A DNA stretch of 64,000 nt from Bacteroidota bacterium (lineage in GTDB: Bacteria; Bacteroidota; Bacteroidia; Flavobacteriales; Schleiferiaceae). Within the stretch, counting starts at the first letter, position 1. The number at the start of each line of letters is the position of its first letter. The notes under the pieces were generated by a model, which saw only the letters and a program-made list of their open reading frames with translations, made no database searches and was not told the origin of the DNA. Positions 9,501-17,179 of the stretch are shown here, one piece after another. Made by a program: the position numbers and the translations under genes. The stretch is from positions 42,501-106,500 of the forward strand of contig VGFU01000001.1 of assembly GCA_016868755.1 (NCBI GenBank). The letters are read 5' to 3'.

Positions 9501-9941
9501 GTACGTTTGGGCGTCAGAATAAGGATGATTGGGCCGAAGCCAGCGGTTCGAGACGCTGTCGAACGCCCACACATGCGGACTTTGACCTAAAAAGTAAACA
9601 AATTCGGTTGCGGACAACTGCCCGTCTCCACCATCTTCAATGCGAATCGGAAGCGCAAAAAGGTCACTCGGCTTCCCGGTGGATGAATTAAGCTCACTGA
9701 GCACGCCGGCCGGACGCCCCCAAATGCCCAGGTTGGCCGTTGCAAAGGGCGGAGTACCCAGCCCGAGCTGCTGCAAGTCGGCTCCGCTCAGGCGGTAAAT
9801 ATGCTCATCGGTCGTGTACACCTCGGCCCAATTACCCTGACGAAGCACCGACTGGGCGGGCCAAACTTGACCCCAAAGCGGTTCGTTGCCCAAAAGCACC
9901 ACACCTAAAAGTGCAAGGAAAAACGTACGAAAAAGCCTCAT
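6534..9941 (-). CDS. porU: T9SS C-terminal sortase PorU (peptidase family C25)
   Basis: PorU is the surface sortase of the T9SS. It removes the C-terminal signal of cargo and links the cargo to anionic lipopolysaccharide. The 1135-residue protein has a signal peptide (MRLFRTFFLALLGVVLLG). A long N-terminal beta region follows, then a gingipain-like C25 domain with LLFGDASYDYKG. The catalytic His is in TYIGHGGEV (about residue 641) and the catalytic Cys in ITVTCEFSRYD (about 674). The C-terminus (RLFPNPSPGWTHWQVEHN ... GWYFAKV) resembles a T9SS sorting domain, as known for PorU itself. Length is close to P. gingivalis PorU. It is divergent from the porP-like and gldJ genes. Confidence 0.95.
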   Translation of the reverse strand: MRLFRTFFLALLGVVLLGNEPLWGQVWPAQSVLRQGNWAEVYTTDEHIYRLSGADLQQLGLGTPPFATANLGIWGRPAGVLSELNSSTGKPSDLFALPIRIEDGGDGQLSATEFVYFLGQSPHVWAFDSVSNRWLRPNHPYSDAQTYFVTTTEGGRAMPAYSTPTGPVRPVNRYQYVAWSELDAVNLVGSGRAWFGDVLDYSLSKQVDLGLSRLDGQSVARFILSGAGRSTVFGPKLQLSTGQGFVGSSTFQTVSGVNGDTYARQFTQSWTQVSVGAAWGTATVELERSANPAAKAWIDYVAVQSDAPFVFSAGSIQAYRFLPADSARQLPTAPAGTWIWRTRSDGSALDVANLDPASRTLAPNSAHVVWYIAPEAARTPTLGSRIPNQNLHGMPSVDYVIYAPNEFLPAAEDLADLHRARGLKVAVVDVAQAYREFSGGVQDLMGLRNLLRMLWSRSADSTKLQYLLLFGDASYDYKGRLTPKQNWVPAYQSPSSMSIKTSFVSDDVYGYLDPGEGANLAASTLDLGIGRIPVNSLDQARGVVAKIRRYADPQQSMGPWRQRVQFVADDVDEDWEQVLTLVADRIAERVDTQHAEFDVRKLFADGYAQVSSAGNQSYPKLREDLLRSVNEGNLITTYIGHGGEVNWASEDILQIDDCRNFSNRSFLPLFITVTCEFSRYDDPLRTSAGEELMNNPEGGAIALLTTTRAVFVGGATLLTDSVFNVVLQKENGAYQTLGQIIKKAKNSVSAGDKLRFTLLGDPALRLNGPEQQLRLNRLEVYRPTLNQWVASDSLRALDLVRLRGSVLRSDGSLDSSFEGEARLRLYDKVQPKQMLDNDNVGYEASYAFRNQLAYQGTVDVQAGQFSAEWRMPLDVVLAWGQGKLLSYAQSTDRDAAGANSSFWLGDLASDAPLDTAGPLIGVFMDDTNFVSGGITGAHPVGLVRLADPNGINAIGAGIGHDLVGFLDENWSEPLVMNDRYQADPNTYQRGSATWPFHDLEDGMHRFTVRAWDTYNNPSQASVDFVVLSREQLKLGAVRLFPNPSPGWTHWQVEHNSAGDSLKVDWTVSDASGRAVWGYQWIGMATTSVLQAPDWDATTPSGAPLPNGWYFAKVRVVRPRDGQVVHQVDRLILIRP

Positions 9942-10010
9942 TCTGCGTTCAAAGTTCGTAAAGTCAAACGCGGTTTTTCGAGAAATCGTTTACAAACGCT
10001 CGGAAAATCG

Positions 10011-10018
10011 TATAATTG
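10011..10018 (+). promoter_or_regulatory. Possible -7 box upstream of the porP-like gene
   Basis: TATAATTG differs from TAnnTTTG at one position and ends 9 nt before the chosen ATG at 10028. It is the best promoter candidate in the 86-base divergent gap between porU and the porP-like gene; nothing else recognisable was seen there. Confidence 0.3.
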
Positions 10019-10027
10019 TGGCTTCTA

Positions 10028-11035
10028 ATGATGCCCTACTCCATGGCCCTACGACGCCTGATTGCGGTCGCCCTCCTAGTGGCTCACGCTTGGTCCGCCC
10101 AAGCGCAAGACCCCCATTTCACGCAGTACTACGCGAATCCGCTGTACTTAAACCCCGCATTTGCTGGAGTCAAGCAGTGTCCTCGAGTAACAACTAACTA
10201 CCGAAATCAATACCCCAGTTTGGGCGTTTATCAGACGTTTTCGGCGTCGTTCGACCAGTACGTTGATGGGTTAAATGGGGGCGTCGGACTGATGATTATG
10301 CAGGACGAAGCCGCCAACGGCGACCTTTCGCTCACCGAAGCTTCGGGAATTTATTCCTACCACCTGAAGGTAAACCGCGACTTCATGCTCCTATTTGGCG
10401 CCCAAGCGACCTTTCGCCAGCGCTCGCTCAACTGGAACAACCTGACCTTTCCCGACATGATCGATCCGTTTTTTGGATTTGTCAAGCCAACCAATGAGAT
10501 CCGCCCAGACCAAACGACGGTTCAGCAATTTGACTTGAGCTTTGGGATGCTTGGATTTACGGAACGCTTTTATTTTGGCGCCTCAGCACACCACGTTACG
10601 CAACCTAACGAGGCCTTTTTGAGTACGTCCACCCTACCCATTAAGGTGACGGCTCAGGCGGGCGCGACGATTCCGTTGGGGCGCAAGCGCCTGTACAACG
10701 ACCTGGACAACTTGCTGATTCCGAACATTGTGTACCAAACTCAAGGCGGGGCCCATCACATGACCGCTGGCGTGTCGTTCAACCGTGGTGTGCTCACAGG
10801 TGGTCTTGGTTACCGCCAAGCACTCGGAGTCGTGAGCACAAACCCTGATGCGCTGATTGCTATCATCGGAATCGCCCCGAACGACGTTCCTTGGAAGTTC
10901 GGTTACTCCTACGATTATACGATTTCAGCACTAGGCAACGTTTTGGGTGGAGCGCACGAAGTTTCGCTTTCATACCAATTCCCCTGCCGTAGCCGCCGTT
11001 CGCGCTACAGCGAAGTCAAGTGCCCCAAATTTTAA
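10028..11035 (+). CDS. T9SS membrane protein of the PorP/SprF family
   Basis: PorP/SprF proteins are outer-membrane barrels associated with T9SS or with surface adhesins. The 335-residue product has a signal peptide ending near AQAQ and then the family signature DPHFTQYYANPLYLNPAFAG. RNQYPSLG follows, then YHLKVNRDFMLLFGAQATFRQR. The body has alternating hydrophobic strands with several GVSF/LGY repeats. The start at 10028 is chosen over 10043 because of the signal peptide and the upstream -7-like box; both are possible. The stop is 11 nt before gldJ, so the two are co-transcribed. Whether it is the gliding-motor PorP or one of the many SprF paralogues cannot be told from sequence alone. Confidence 0.85.
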   Translation: MMPYSMALRRLIAVALLVAHAWSAQAQDPHFTQYYANPLYLNPAFAGVKQCPRVTTNYRNQYPSLGVYQTFSASFDQYVDGLNGGVGLMIMQDEAANGDLSLTEASGIYSYHLKVNRDFMLLFGAQATFRQRSLNWNNLTFPDMIDPFFGFVKPTNEIRPDQTTVQQFDLSFGMLGFTERFYFGASAHHVTQPNEAFLSTSTLPIKVTAQAGATIPLGRKRLYNDLDNLLIPNIVYQTQGGAHHMTAGVSFNRGVLTGGLGYRQALGVVSTNPDALIAIIGIAPNDVPWKFGYSYDYTISALGNVLGGAHEVSLSYQFPCRSRRSRYSEVKCPKF

Positions 11036-11046
11036 CCTTCCCCACC

Positions 11047-12642
11047 ATGAAGCGTTCTATTTTTTCTTCAACCCTCGCCCTGGGTGCGGTTTTGCTCCTC
11101 GCCTCGGGTTGCGCGAAGACCCGTTCGAACTCTACGGGCATGACCTACAACGACCGCAAAAACGGCGGATTTCAAATTAACCTCAAGTACAAGGGCCAAG
11201 AAACGGGTCCGGGTCTCGTGTTCATCGAGGGCGGAACCTTCATCATGGGCCGCGTCGAAGAGGACGTCATCAAGGACTGGAACAACCAGCCTCGCCGAGT
11301 GACGGTAGCTTCGTTCTACCTCGACGAAAACGAGGTCACCAACGCTGACTACCGCGAATACCTCTACTGGCTTCGCCGCGTGTACGACTACGACTACTAC
11401 CCCCAGATTTACCAATCGGCGCTGCCCGACACGTTGGTATGGCGCGACAAAATGGGCCTCAACGACATGTACGTGGAGAACTACCTCCGCCACCCGGCCT
11501 ACAACTTCTACCCCGTGGTAGGGGTGAACTGGGAACAAGCCATGCGCTTTTGCCAGTGGCGCACCGACCGCGTGAACGAGCAGATATTGATTGATAAGGG
11601 CATCCTTAACGTGATGAACACCCAGGCGGACGATCAAAACTTCAACAGCGAAGTTTACCTGTACAAGCAAGGCGAGTACACGCAGCAGAACCGCAAAGGC
11701 CTAAAGGACCTTAGCCCCGCACAAGTATTTGGCAAAGAAGGTCGCCCCGCTCGCATTGAAGACGGCATTTTGCTGCCGAAGTACCGCCTCCCAACGGAGG
11801 CCGAATGGGAGTACGCCGCCTACGCCGAAATCGGACAGCGCGTCTACAACCGCCAAATCGACCGCAACAAGTACACCTGGAACGGTTCGTCGGTGCGCAA
11901 CAAAAACAAGAAAGTTCAAGGCGACATGCTTGCGAACTACAAGCTTAGCGGCGGCGACAACATGGGTATGGGTGGCTACTTGAACGACCAGGCCAACATC
12001 ACCATGCAGGTGAAGTTTTACCCCCCGAACGATTTTGGCTTGTACGATATGGCCGGCAACGTAGCGGAATGGGTGCTTGACGTGTACCGTCCGCTCTCGG
12101 CGCAAGACATGGACGACCACCGTCCGTACCGCGGTAACGAGTTCAAGACGTTTGACGACAACTACGAAGGTTTGGGTGAGCTTACCGTGCTGACCGAGCC
12201 GCAGTACGAGCGCAACGCCAACGGCGACAGCGTACTGGTGCGCCTTCCGGGACAGCTCCCGCAGCGCGCCGTGACGGTTGAAGAAAACCTGAAGCGCCGC
12301 AACTACCAGAAGTCAGACTACCGCGATTTCTTGGACGGTGACGTGGAATCGTCGCTCAACTACCGCAACGCCGGTGAAGAAGAGACGGGCGATCAAATGT
12401 ACAAGTACGGCGAGACGACGCTGATCGGTAACACCACCCGCGTGTTCAAGGGTGGTTCATGGCGCGACCGTGCGTACTGGCTGTCTCCCGGTTCACGCCG
12501 CTACCTGGAGCAAGATCAGGCTACCGACTACATCGGATTCCGTTGTGCGATGGACCGCGTAGGATTCCAAAACGAATCGAGCAAGCGCACGAAGTCGTCG
12601 CCGAAGCCCAAGCAAGATAAGTTCGTTCGCTACCGCCCGTAG
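11047..12642 (+). CDS. gldJ: Gliding motility / T9SS lipoprotein GldJ
   Basis: GldJ is an outer-membrane lipoprotein with a sulfatase-modifying-factor fold, related to GldK. It is needed for gliding and for stability of the T9SS ring protein GldK in flavobacteria. The 531-residue protein begins MKRSIF and has the lipobox LASGC (Cys22). The FGE-type domain starts at LVFIEGGTFIMGRVE and includes LDENEVTNADYREYLYWL, LPTEAEWEYAA, YDMAGNVAEWVLDVYRP and FKGGSWRDRAYWLSPGSRRY ... IGFRCAMD. A basic C-terminal tail follows the fold. GldJ rather than GldK is inferred from the flanking murF and porU (known GldJ context in flavobacteria) and the absence of gldLMN downstream. Confidence 0.9.
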   Translation: MKRSIFSSTLALGAVLLLASGCAKTRSNSTGMTYNDRKNGGFQINLKYKGQETGPGLVFIEGGTFIMGRVEEDVIKDWNNQPRRVTVASFYLDENEVTNADYREYLYWLRRVYDYDYYPQIYQSALPDTLVWRDKMGLNDMYVENYLRHPAYNFYPVVGVNWEQAMRFCQWRTDRVNEQILIDKGILNVMNTQADDQNFNSEVYLYKQGEYTQQNRKGLKDLSPAQVFGKEGRPARIEDGILLPKYRLPTEAEWEYAAYAEIGQRVYNRQIDRNKYTWNGSSVRNKNKKVQGDMLANYKLSGGDNMGMGGYLNDQANITMQVKFYPPNDFGLYDMAGNVAEWVLDVYRPLSAQDMDDHRPYRGNEFKTFDDNYEGLGELTVLTEPQYERNANGDSVLVRLPGQLPQRAVTVEENLKRRNYQKSDYRDFLDGDVESSLNYRNAGEEETGDQMYKYGETTLIGNTTRVFKGGSWRDRAYWLSPGSRRYLEQDQATDYIGFRCAMDRVGFQNESSKRTKSSPKPKQDKFVRYRP

Positions 12643-12646
12643 GACA

Positions 12647-13918
12647 ATGAACGAATGGTATGCGCGCTTTGATGCGCGTGTAGGAGTCTGCTCCGACAGC
12701 CGCACGTTGGCTTCGGGGCAGATTTTTTTTGCCCTTCGGGGCGCCTCATTTAACGGGAACCTTTTTGCGCCCCAAGCCTTAGCGCTCGGGGCGAGCACGG
12801 TGGTGGTAGACGAGCTCGTCGAGGGCCTCAACCCTGAAGATGATCGTGTGGTGCACGTTCCCGACGCCCTGAAGGCGCTGCAGGGCTTAGCGCACTACCA
12901 CCGGATGAAGTGGGGCAAAACGGTGGTTGGACTGACGGGCAGCAACGGGAAAACAACCGCCAAAGAGCTTTTTGCGCACGTTCTGCAGCAGAAGTTCGCG
13001 GTGCTTGCCACCCAAGGAAACCTAAATAACCATATCGGCGTTCCGCTCACCTTGCTGCGCCTGCTGCCCGAGCACGACATTGCCGTGGTCGAAATGGGCG
13101 CTAACCACCAAGGCGAAATCGACGAACTCTCGCGCATAGCGGCGCCCAACCTAGGGTACATTACCAACTTCGGCCTGGCCCACCTCGAGGGATTTGGCGG
13201 GCCCGAAGGCGTAATCAAAGGCAAGTCGGAACTCTACCGCTACCTCGCAGAAACGGGTGGACGTGCCCTCGTGTACTACGGCGACGCACGCCAGCTCGCC
13301 GAATGTACCAGTGCGCGTTCGGTATTTGGCGAAGGACTGAAGTTTGCGGCAAACGAGCACGGACAAATGAGGGTCGAATGGAACCGCCAGTGGGCGCAAA
13401 GCCACCTAATTGGTGATTTTCAGGACCGTGCGCTGGCCGCCGCCGTAGCCCTAGGCGCCCACCTTGGCCTCAGCGACGACGAGGTAGCTCGGGGGATTGA
13501 AGCCTACGTTCCGAACAACAACCGCGGCGAATGGCGCAGCATCAACGGCTACCAGGTCTTTATGGACGCCTACAACGCCAACCCCAGCAGCATGGAGGCT
13601 AGCCTGCGCAACGCAGCGCCGCGTCTGGAGCCCGAGGATACCGTGTACGTCGCTGGGGATCTTTTTGAGCTCGGAGGTTACGCCGCTGAGGCCCACCAAA
13701 AAATGGTCGACCTCATGGTGGCGCTTGGAATCACCCGAGCGGTGCTTGTGGGACCCCTTTTTGAAGCCACCCGTCATCCGTACACCTCGGTACGAAGCAC
13801 CGAAGAGCTCGCCCAAGAATGGCGCAGGAATCCGCCTAAGTGCGGCCGAATTTGGGTGAAGGGCTCTCGCGGAATGGCGCTTGAGCGCGCCATCGCAGCC
13901 CTCGGGCCGGAGGCTTAG
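12647..13918 (+). CDS. murF: UDP-N-acetylmuramoyl-tripeptide--D-alanyl-D-alanine ligase MurF
   Basis: MurF adds D-Ala-D-Ala to the UDP-MurNAc tripeptide in the last cytoplasmic ligation step of peptidoglycan precursor synthesis. The 423-residue protein has the Mur-ligase ATP-binding loop GLTGSNGKTTAK (about 95-106). Further motifs are GNLNNHIGVPLTLL, VVEMGANHQGEI, TNFGLAHLEGFGG and the C-terminal MDAYNANPSSMEASL. The N-terminal UDP-binding domain has CSDSRTLASGQIFFAL. Length is within the short range of the family. It starts 4 nt after gldJ, so it is in the same operon. Its stop overlaps the convergent downstream gene by 4 nt. Confidence 0.96.
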   Translation: MNEWYARFDARVGVCSDSRTLASGQIFFALRGASFNGNLFAPQALALGASTVVVDELVEGLNPEDDRVVHVPDALKALQGLAHYHRMKWGKTVVGLTGSNGKTTAKELFAHVLQQKFAVLATQGNLNNHIGVPLTLLRLLPEHDIAVVEMGANHQGEIDELSRIAAPNLGYITNFGLAHLEGFGGPEGVIKGKSELYRYLAETGGRALVYYGDARQLAECTSARSVFGEGLKFAANEHGQMRVEWNRQWAQSHLIGDFQDRALAAAVALGAHLGLSDDEVARGIEAYVPNNNRGEWRSINGYQVFMDAYNANPSSMEASLRNAAPRLEPEDTVYVAGDLFELGGYAAEAHQKMVDLMVALGITRAVLVGPLFEATRHPYTSVRSTEELAQEWRRNPPKCGRIWVKGSRGMALERAIAALGPEA

Positions 13919-14559
13919 AGCGCGTAGCGAATTCCGCTCGATAGCGAAATCCAAAGTGGATACTCCTTGTATGCCGTGGTCGGGGTCGCTTCAAACTCCG
14001 TAAAACCGTTGTCGAGGCCTACCAGGCCGAACCAGCTCCAGTTTTCGTTGAGCTTTAACGATGAGCCAAGTTCGATACCCGCAGACGTCATGGTGCGCGC
14101 CACTTCGGTCGAAATCCCGTCGCGCTGCACCGATTGGAGCCGGCGGTAGGCAATGGGAACCCAAACTTCAAGGGTTGTTACATCAGACACTTCGGTGGCA
14201 AAGCCCAAGCGGCCCCGAAGTAAGAGGTAGTTGCTCTGGGTGCGGAGCAGGGTTTCGCGGTCCGGACCTTGGCGGTAGGCAAAGTTGCTCTGAGCCACAT
14301 CAACCCCGAGGCGAAAGGGCTTAATGTTCGCGTTCAACGCGAGGCCGTAGGCTCCGCCCAGCGAACCACGAAACAAGTCAGTGACCTCTGGCTGGGTGCC
14401 CACCACCTCGCCCACAGTGCGCCGAAATACCGTGTTGGCCTGCACGAACGGGGCAATAGACAGGCTTCGCTCGCGCACGTCGCTGTCGGTGTAGTAAACC
14501 TGAGCCGTAAGGCTCGTGCCAACCAGCAGGGCGGCTGTAACTATGCTAAATTTTGCCAT
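13915..14559 (-). CDS. Secreted protein of unknown function, probable beta-barrel
   Basis: The 214-residue product has a signal peptide (MAKFSIVTAALLVGTSLTAQ) and a body rich in alternating polar and hydrophobic strands. Examples are GGAYGLALNANIKPFRLGVDVAQ, YLLLRGRLGFATEV and SSLKLNENWSWFGLVGLDNG. It ends with SLSSGIRYAL, so a small outer-membrane barrel is likely. No family was recognised. The start overlaps the last 19 nt of alaS (same strand), and the stop overlaps murF (opposite strand) by 4 nt. It therefore probably depends on the alaS transcript. The GC-rich coding pattern matches its neighbours. Confidence 0.65.
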   Translation of the reverse strand: MAKFSIVTAALLVGTSLTAQVYYTDSDVRERSLSIAPFVQANTVFRRTVGEVVGTQPEVTDLFRGSLGGAYGLALNANIKPFRLGVDVAQSNFAYRQGPDRETLLRTQSNYLLLRGRLGFATEVSDVTTLEVWVPIAYRRLQSVQRDGISTEVARTMTSAGIELGSSLKLNENWSWFGLVGLDNGFTEFEATPTTAYKEYPLWISLSSGIRYAL

Positions 14560-17141
14560 TTTTCGTGGAATGCGGTAAGTAAGTTAGAGATTCCGGCGGG
14601 ATTTTTTCCTCCGGCCGAAGCATAAAAGTCTTGGCCTCCGCCGCCGCCTTGAATGTGGGCCCCCAGTTCGCGCACCCAGTTGCCCGAATGGACCTTGGCC
14701 ACGGCTTGCGCTCCAGCGGCTAGATGGGCCTGGGCTTTTCCGTCTTCTTCGATCGCCACGAGAATCACCAGGTCGGGGTTGGCCTTGGTCAGGCTAAAAA
14801 CAAGGTCCTTGGCTGCTGCGGCGCCCAAAGGGAGCTGAGCGGCTACCCAACGGAGGCCCGCATGCTGCGCGGCGTCGCGGAGCAGATCTCCCTCGGCACC
14901 CGCGGCCTGCGCGCGCTGTGCCGCTTCGAGTTTTTTCTTTAGGTCGGCAACTTGCCCCCGTAAGTCATTAAGTACCGCCGCCGGACTTGCATTTTTAGCC
15001 TCCTCGACGACCTCGTTCCACTGGCGGCGAATGCCTTTGAGGTAGGCTTCGGCCGAGGCACCCGAAAGGGCCTCAATGCGGCGCACACCCGAGGCTACGC
15101 TCGATTCCGAAACCAGCACAAACGGAGCAAGCATTCCGGTGGCCGCAACGTGCGTTCCGCCGCACAGCTCAACCGAAGGGCCAAATTGAATGACGCGCAC
15201 GGATTCCCCGTACTTCTCGCCAAACAGGGCCATGGCGCCGAGGGCCTTTGCTTCGGCAATGGGCACGGAGCGTCGCTCCACCAGCGGGTGGTTGGCGCGA
15301 ATCGCCTCCGATACCTGCGCCTCTATGCGGTCCAGTTCGTCAGCCGTGACCTTTTGAAAGTGGCTGAAGTCGAACCGCAGGGTTTCGGGAGACACGAGCG
15401 ATCCGCGCTGCTCGACATGCGCCCCCAGAACGCTTCGAAGGGCGTGATGCAGCAGGTGCGTCGCGCTGTGGTTTTGGGCCGAGGCGGAACGGCGTTCGCC
15501 GTCCACCGACAACGTAACCTCTGCGGTCCACTGGGCCGGTTCTGCCACCAGGTGGTGCAGGATCATGCCGGTCTCTTTGGTCGTGTTCCGCACGGCGATG
15601 CGTTGGCCGCCCACCTCCACCCAGCCTTGGTCGCCGACTTGGCCACCTCCTTCAGGGTAAAACGGCGTGGGCGAAAAGCAGGCCTGAACTACCAATCCCT
15701 TGGCCGTTTCGACGCTGCGGTAGCGCAGCAGCTGTGCCGAGGTCGTCACGACGTCGTACCCAACAAAGGCGTCGCTGGGTGCATCGCTCAGAATCGTCCA
15801 ATCCCCGACTTTTTGGGCGGAGGCTTGGCGCGAACGGCTTTTTTGGGCCTCCATGGCGGCGGCAAAACCCTGTTCATCGACCGACTTGCCCTGTTCGCGG
15901 CAAATCAGCGAGGTGAGGTCGAGCGGAAACCCAAAGGTGTCGTACAGCTCAAAAGCACGCTCGCCCGAAAGTACCGTGGAGTCTGCAAGCGAAGCATCCA
16001 GGCGCTTCAGTCCCGACTCAAGGGTGCGCAAAAACGCGAGTTCTTCTTCGCGAATCACCTGCTGAATAAATGCGGCCCGCGCGGGAAGCTCTGAAAACGC
16101 GGCGCCCATCGTGTCGACCATGACCGGCACGAGTTCCGCCATAAACGGTTCGCGGAAGCCCAGAGTGCTGTAGCCGTAGCGAATGGCGCGGCGCAAAATG
16201 CGGCGAATCACGTAGCCCGCACCGTTCGAGGCGGGCAACTGTCCGTCGGCGATGGCAAAAGCCACGGCGCGAATGTGGTCCGAAGCCACGCGCATAGCGA
16301 TGTCGGTGCGCTCTTCGGCACCGTACTTCAGGCCACTCAGGGCCTCGAGGCGGCGCAGGTAGGGCTTAAAAACCTCGGTATCGTAGTTGGACGAAGCGCC
16401 CACAACGGCGCGGGCGAGGCGCTCAAAACCCATTCCGGTATCGACGTGCTGGGCGGGCAGCTCCACCAGCGAGCCGTTGGCTTTGCGTTCGAACTGCATG
16501 AACACCAGGTTCCAAATTTCGATAACCTGCGGGTCGTCGTTGTTCACGAGCGTAGCCCCATCTACGGCTAGGCGTTCAGCCGCTCCGCGCAGGTCGACGT
16601 GAATTTCGGAACAGGGTCCGCAGGGCCCCGAGTCGCCCATTTCCCAAAAATTGTCCTTTTTGCTTCCGTACAAAATGCGGTCCGGCGATAGGTGCTTGAG
16701 CCACATACCCTTGGCCTCTTCGTCCGATGCCAAGCCGTCGCCCTGGTCTCCGCCAAAAACCGTAACGTACAGGCGGTCTTTCTCGAGCTTGCACACCTGG
16801 GTAAGGAATTCCCAGGCCCAGTCGATCGCCTCCTGCTTGAAGTAGTCGCCAAACGACCAGTTGCCGAGCATTTCGAACAGCGTGTGGTGGTAGGTATCGA
16901 TGCCCACTTCTTCAAGATCGTTGTGCTTGCCGCTGACGCGCAGGCACTTTTGGCTATCGGCAATGCGCGCGTGCTCCACCGGTTTGGCACCGATGAATAC
17001 GTCTTTAAACGGATTCATGCCCGCATTGGTGAACATCAACGTGGGGTCGTCCTTGATCACCAAGGGCGCCGAAGGCACGATCACGTGGCCTTTAGACGCA
17101 AAAAAATCAAGGTATGCCTGGCGGAGTTCGTTCGGATTCAT
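14541..17141 (-). CDS. alaS: Alanyl-tRNA synthetase AlaS
   Basis: AlaS charges tRNA-Ala. The 866-residue protein starts MNPNELRQAYLDFFASKGH; the longer ORF upstream (to 17198) is rejected because homologues begin here and a -7 box lies in the extension. The aminoacylation domain has SAPLVIKDDPTLMFTNAGMN, motif-2 FEMLGNWSFGDYFK and NGAGYVIRRILRRA. The editing domain has the zinc ligands HSATHLLHHAL and ELCGGTHV. A C-terminal coiled-coil/Gly-rich (C-Ala) region ends AGGKNPAGISN. The transcript probably starts from the box at 17172-17179, leaving a leader of roughly 25 nt. It may read into the downstream secreted-protein gene. Confidence 0.97.
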   Translation of the reverse strand: MNPNELRQAYLDFFASKGHVIVPSAPLVIKDDPTLMFTNAGMNPFKDVFIGAKPVEHARIADSQKCLRVSGKHNDLEEVGIDTYHHTLFEMLGNWSFGDYFKQEAIDWAWEFLTQVCKLEKDRLYVTVFGGDQGDGLASDEEAKGMWLKHLSPDRILYGSKKDNFWEMGDSGPCGPCSEIHVDLRGAAERLAVDGATLVNNDDPQVIEIWNLVFMQFERKANGSLVELPAQHVDTGMGFERLARAVVGASSNYDTEVFKPYLRRLEALSGLKYGAEERTDIAMRVASDHIRAVAFAIADGQLPASNGAGYVIRRILRRAIRYGYSTLGFREPFMAELVPVMVDTMGAAFSELPARAAFIQQVIREEELAFLRTLESGLKRLDASLADSTVLSGERAFELYDTFGFPLDLTSLICREQGKSVDEQGFAAAMEAQKSRSRQASAQKVGDWTILSDAPSDAFVGYDVVTTSAQLLRYRSVETAKGLVVQACFSPTPFYPEGGGQVGDQGWVEVGGQRIAVRNTTKETGMILHHLVAEPAQWTAEVTLSVDGERRSASAQNHSATHLLHHALRSVLGAHVEQRGSLVSPETLRFDFSHFQKVTADELDRIEAQVSEAIRANHPLVERRSVPIAEAKALGAMALFGEKYGESVRVIQFGPSVELCGGTHVAATGMLAPFVLVSESSVASGVRRIEALSGASAEAYLKGIRRQWNEVVEEAKNASPAAVLNDLRGQVADLKKKLEAAQRAQAAGAEGDLLRDAAQHAGLRWVAAQLPLGAAAAKDLVFSLTKANPDLVILVAIEEDGKAQAHLAAGAQAVAKVHSGNWVRELGAHIQGGGGGQDFYASAGGKNPAGISNLLTAFHEKWQNLA

Positions 17142-17156
17142 GCGGGTGGTTTTGCC

Positions 17157-17164
17157 TACTTTTG
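17157..17164 (+). promoter_or_regulatory. -7 box of the M23 peptidase gene, left half of a perfect inverted repeat
   Basis: TACTTTTG on the plus strand matches TAnnTTTG exactly and ends 14 nt before the ATG at 17179. Together with the minus-strand box 7 bp away it forms the inverted repeat TACTTTTG-7 bp-CAAAAGTA. Transcription would start inside the 7-bp spacer. Confidence 0.55.
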
Positions 17165-17171
17165 AAGGATA

Positions 17172-17179
17172 CAAAAGTA
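17172..17179 (-). promoter_or_regulatory. -7 box of alaS, right half of the inverted repeat
   Basis: TACTTTTG read on the minus strand, an exact match, 30 nt before the alaS ATG. Its last base on the plus strand (A17179) is also the A of the M23 gene start codon, so alaS promoter and M23 translation start overlap. Confidence 0.55.

Noticed and set aside
15150-16094. Rightward ORF of 314 codons opposite alaS
   Set aside because: Antisense shadow of alaS; composition is rich in His, Arg and Gly without a recognisable family.
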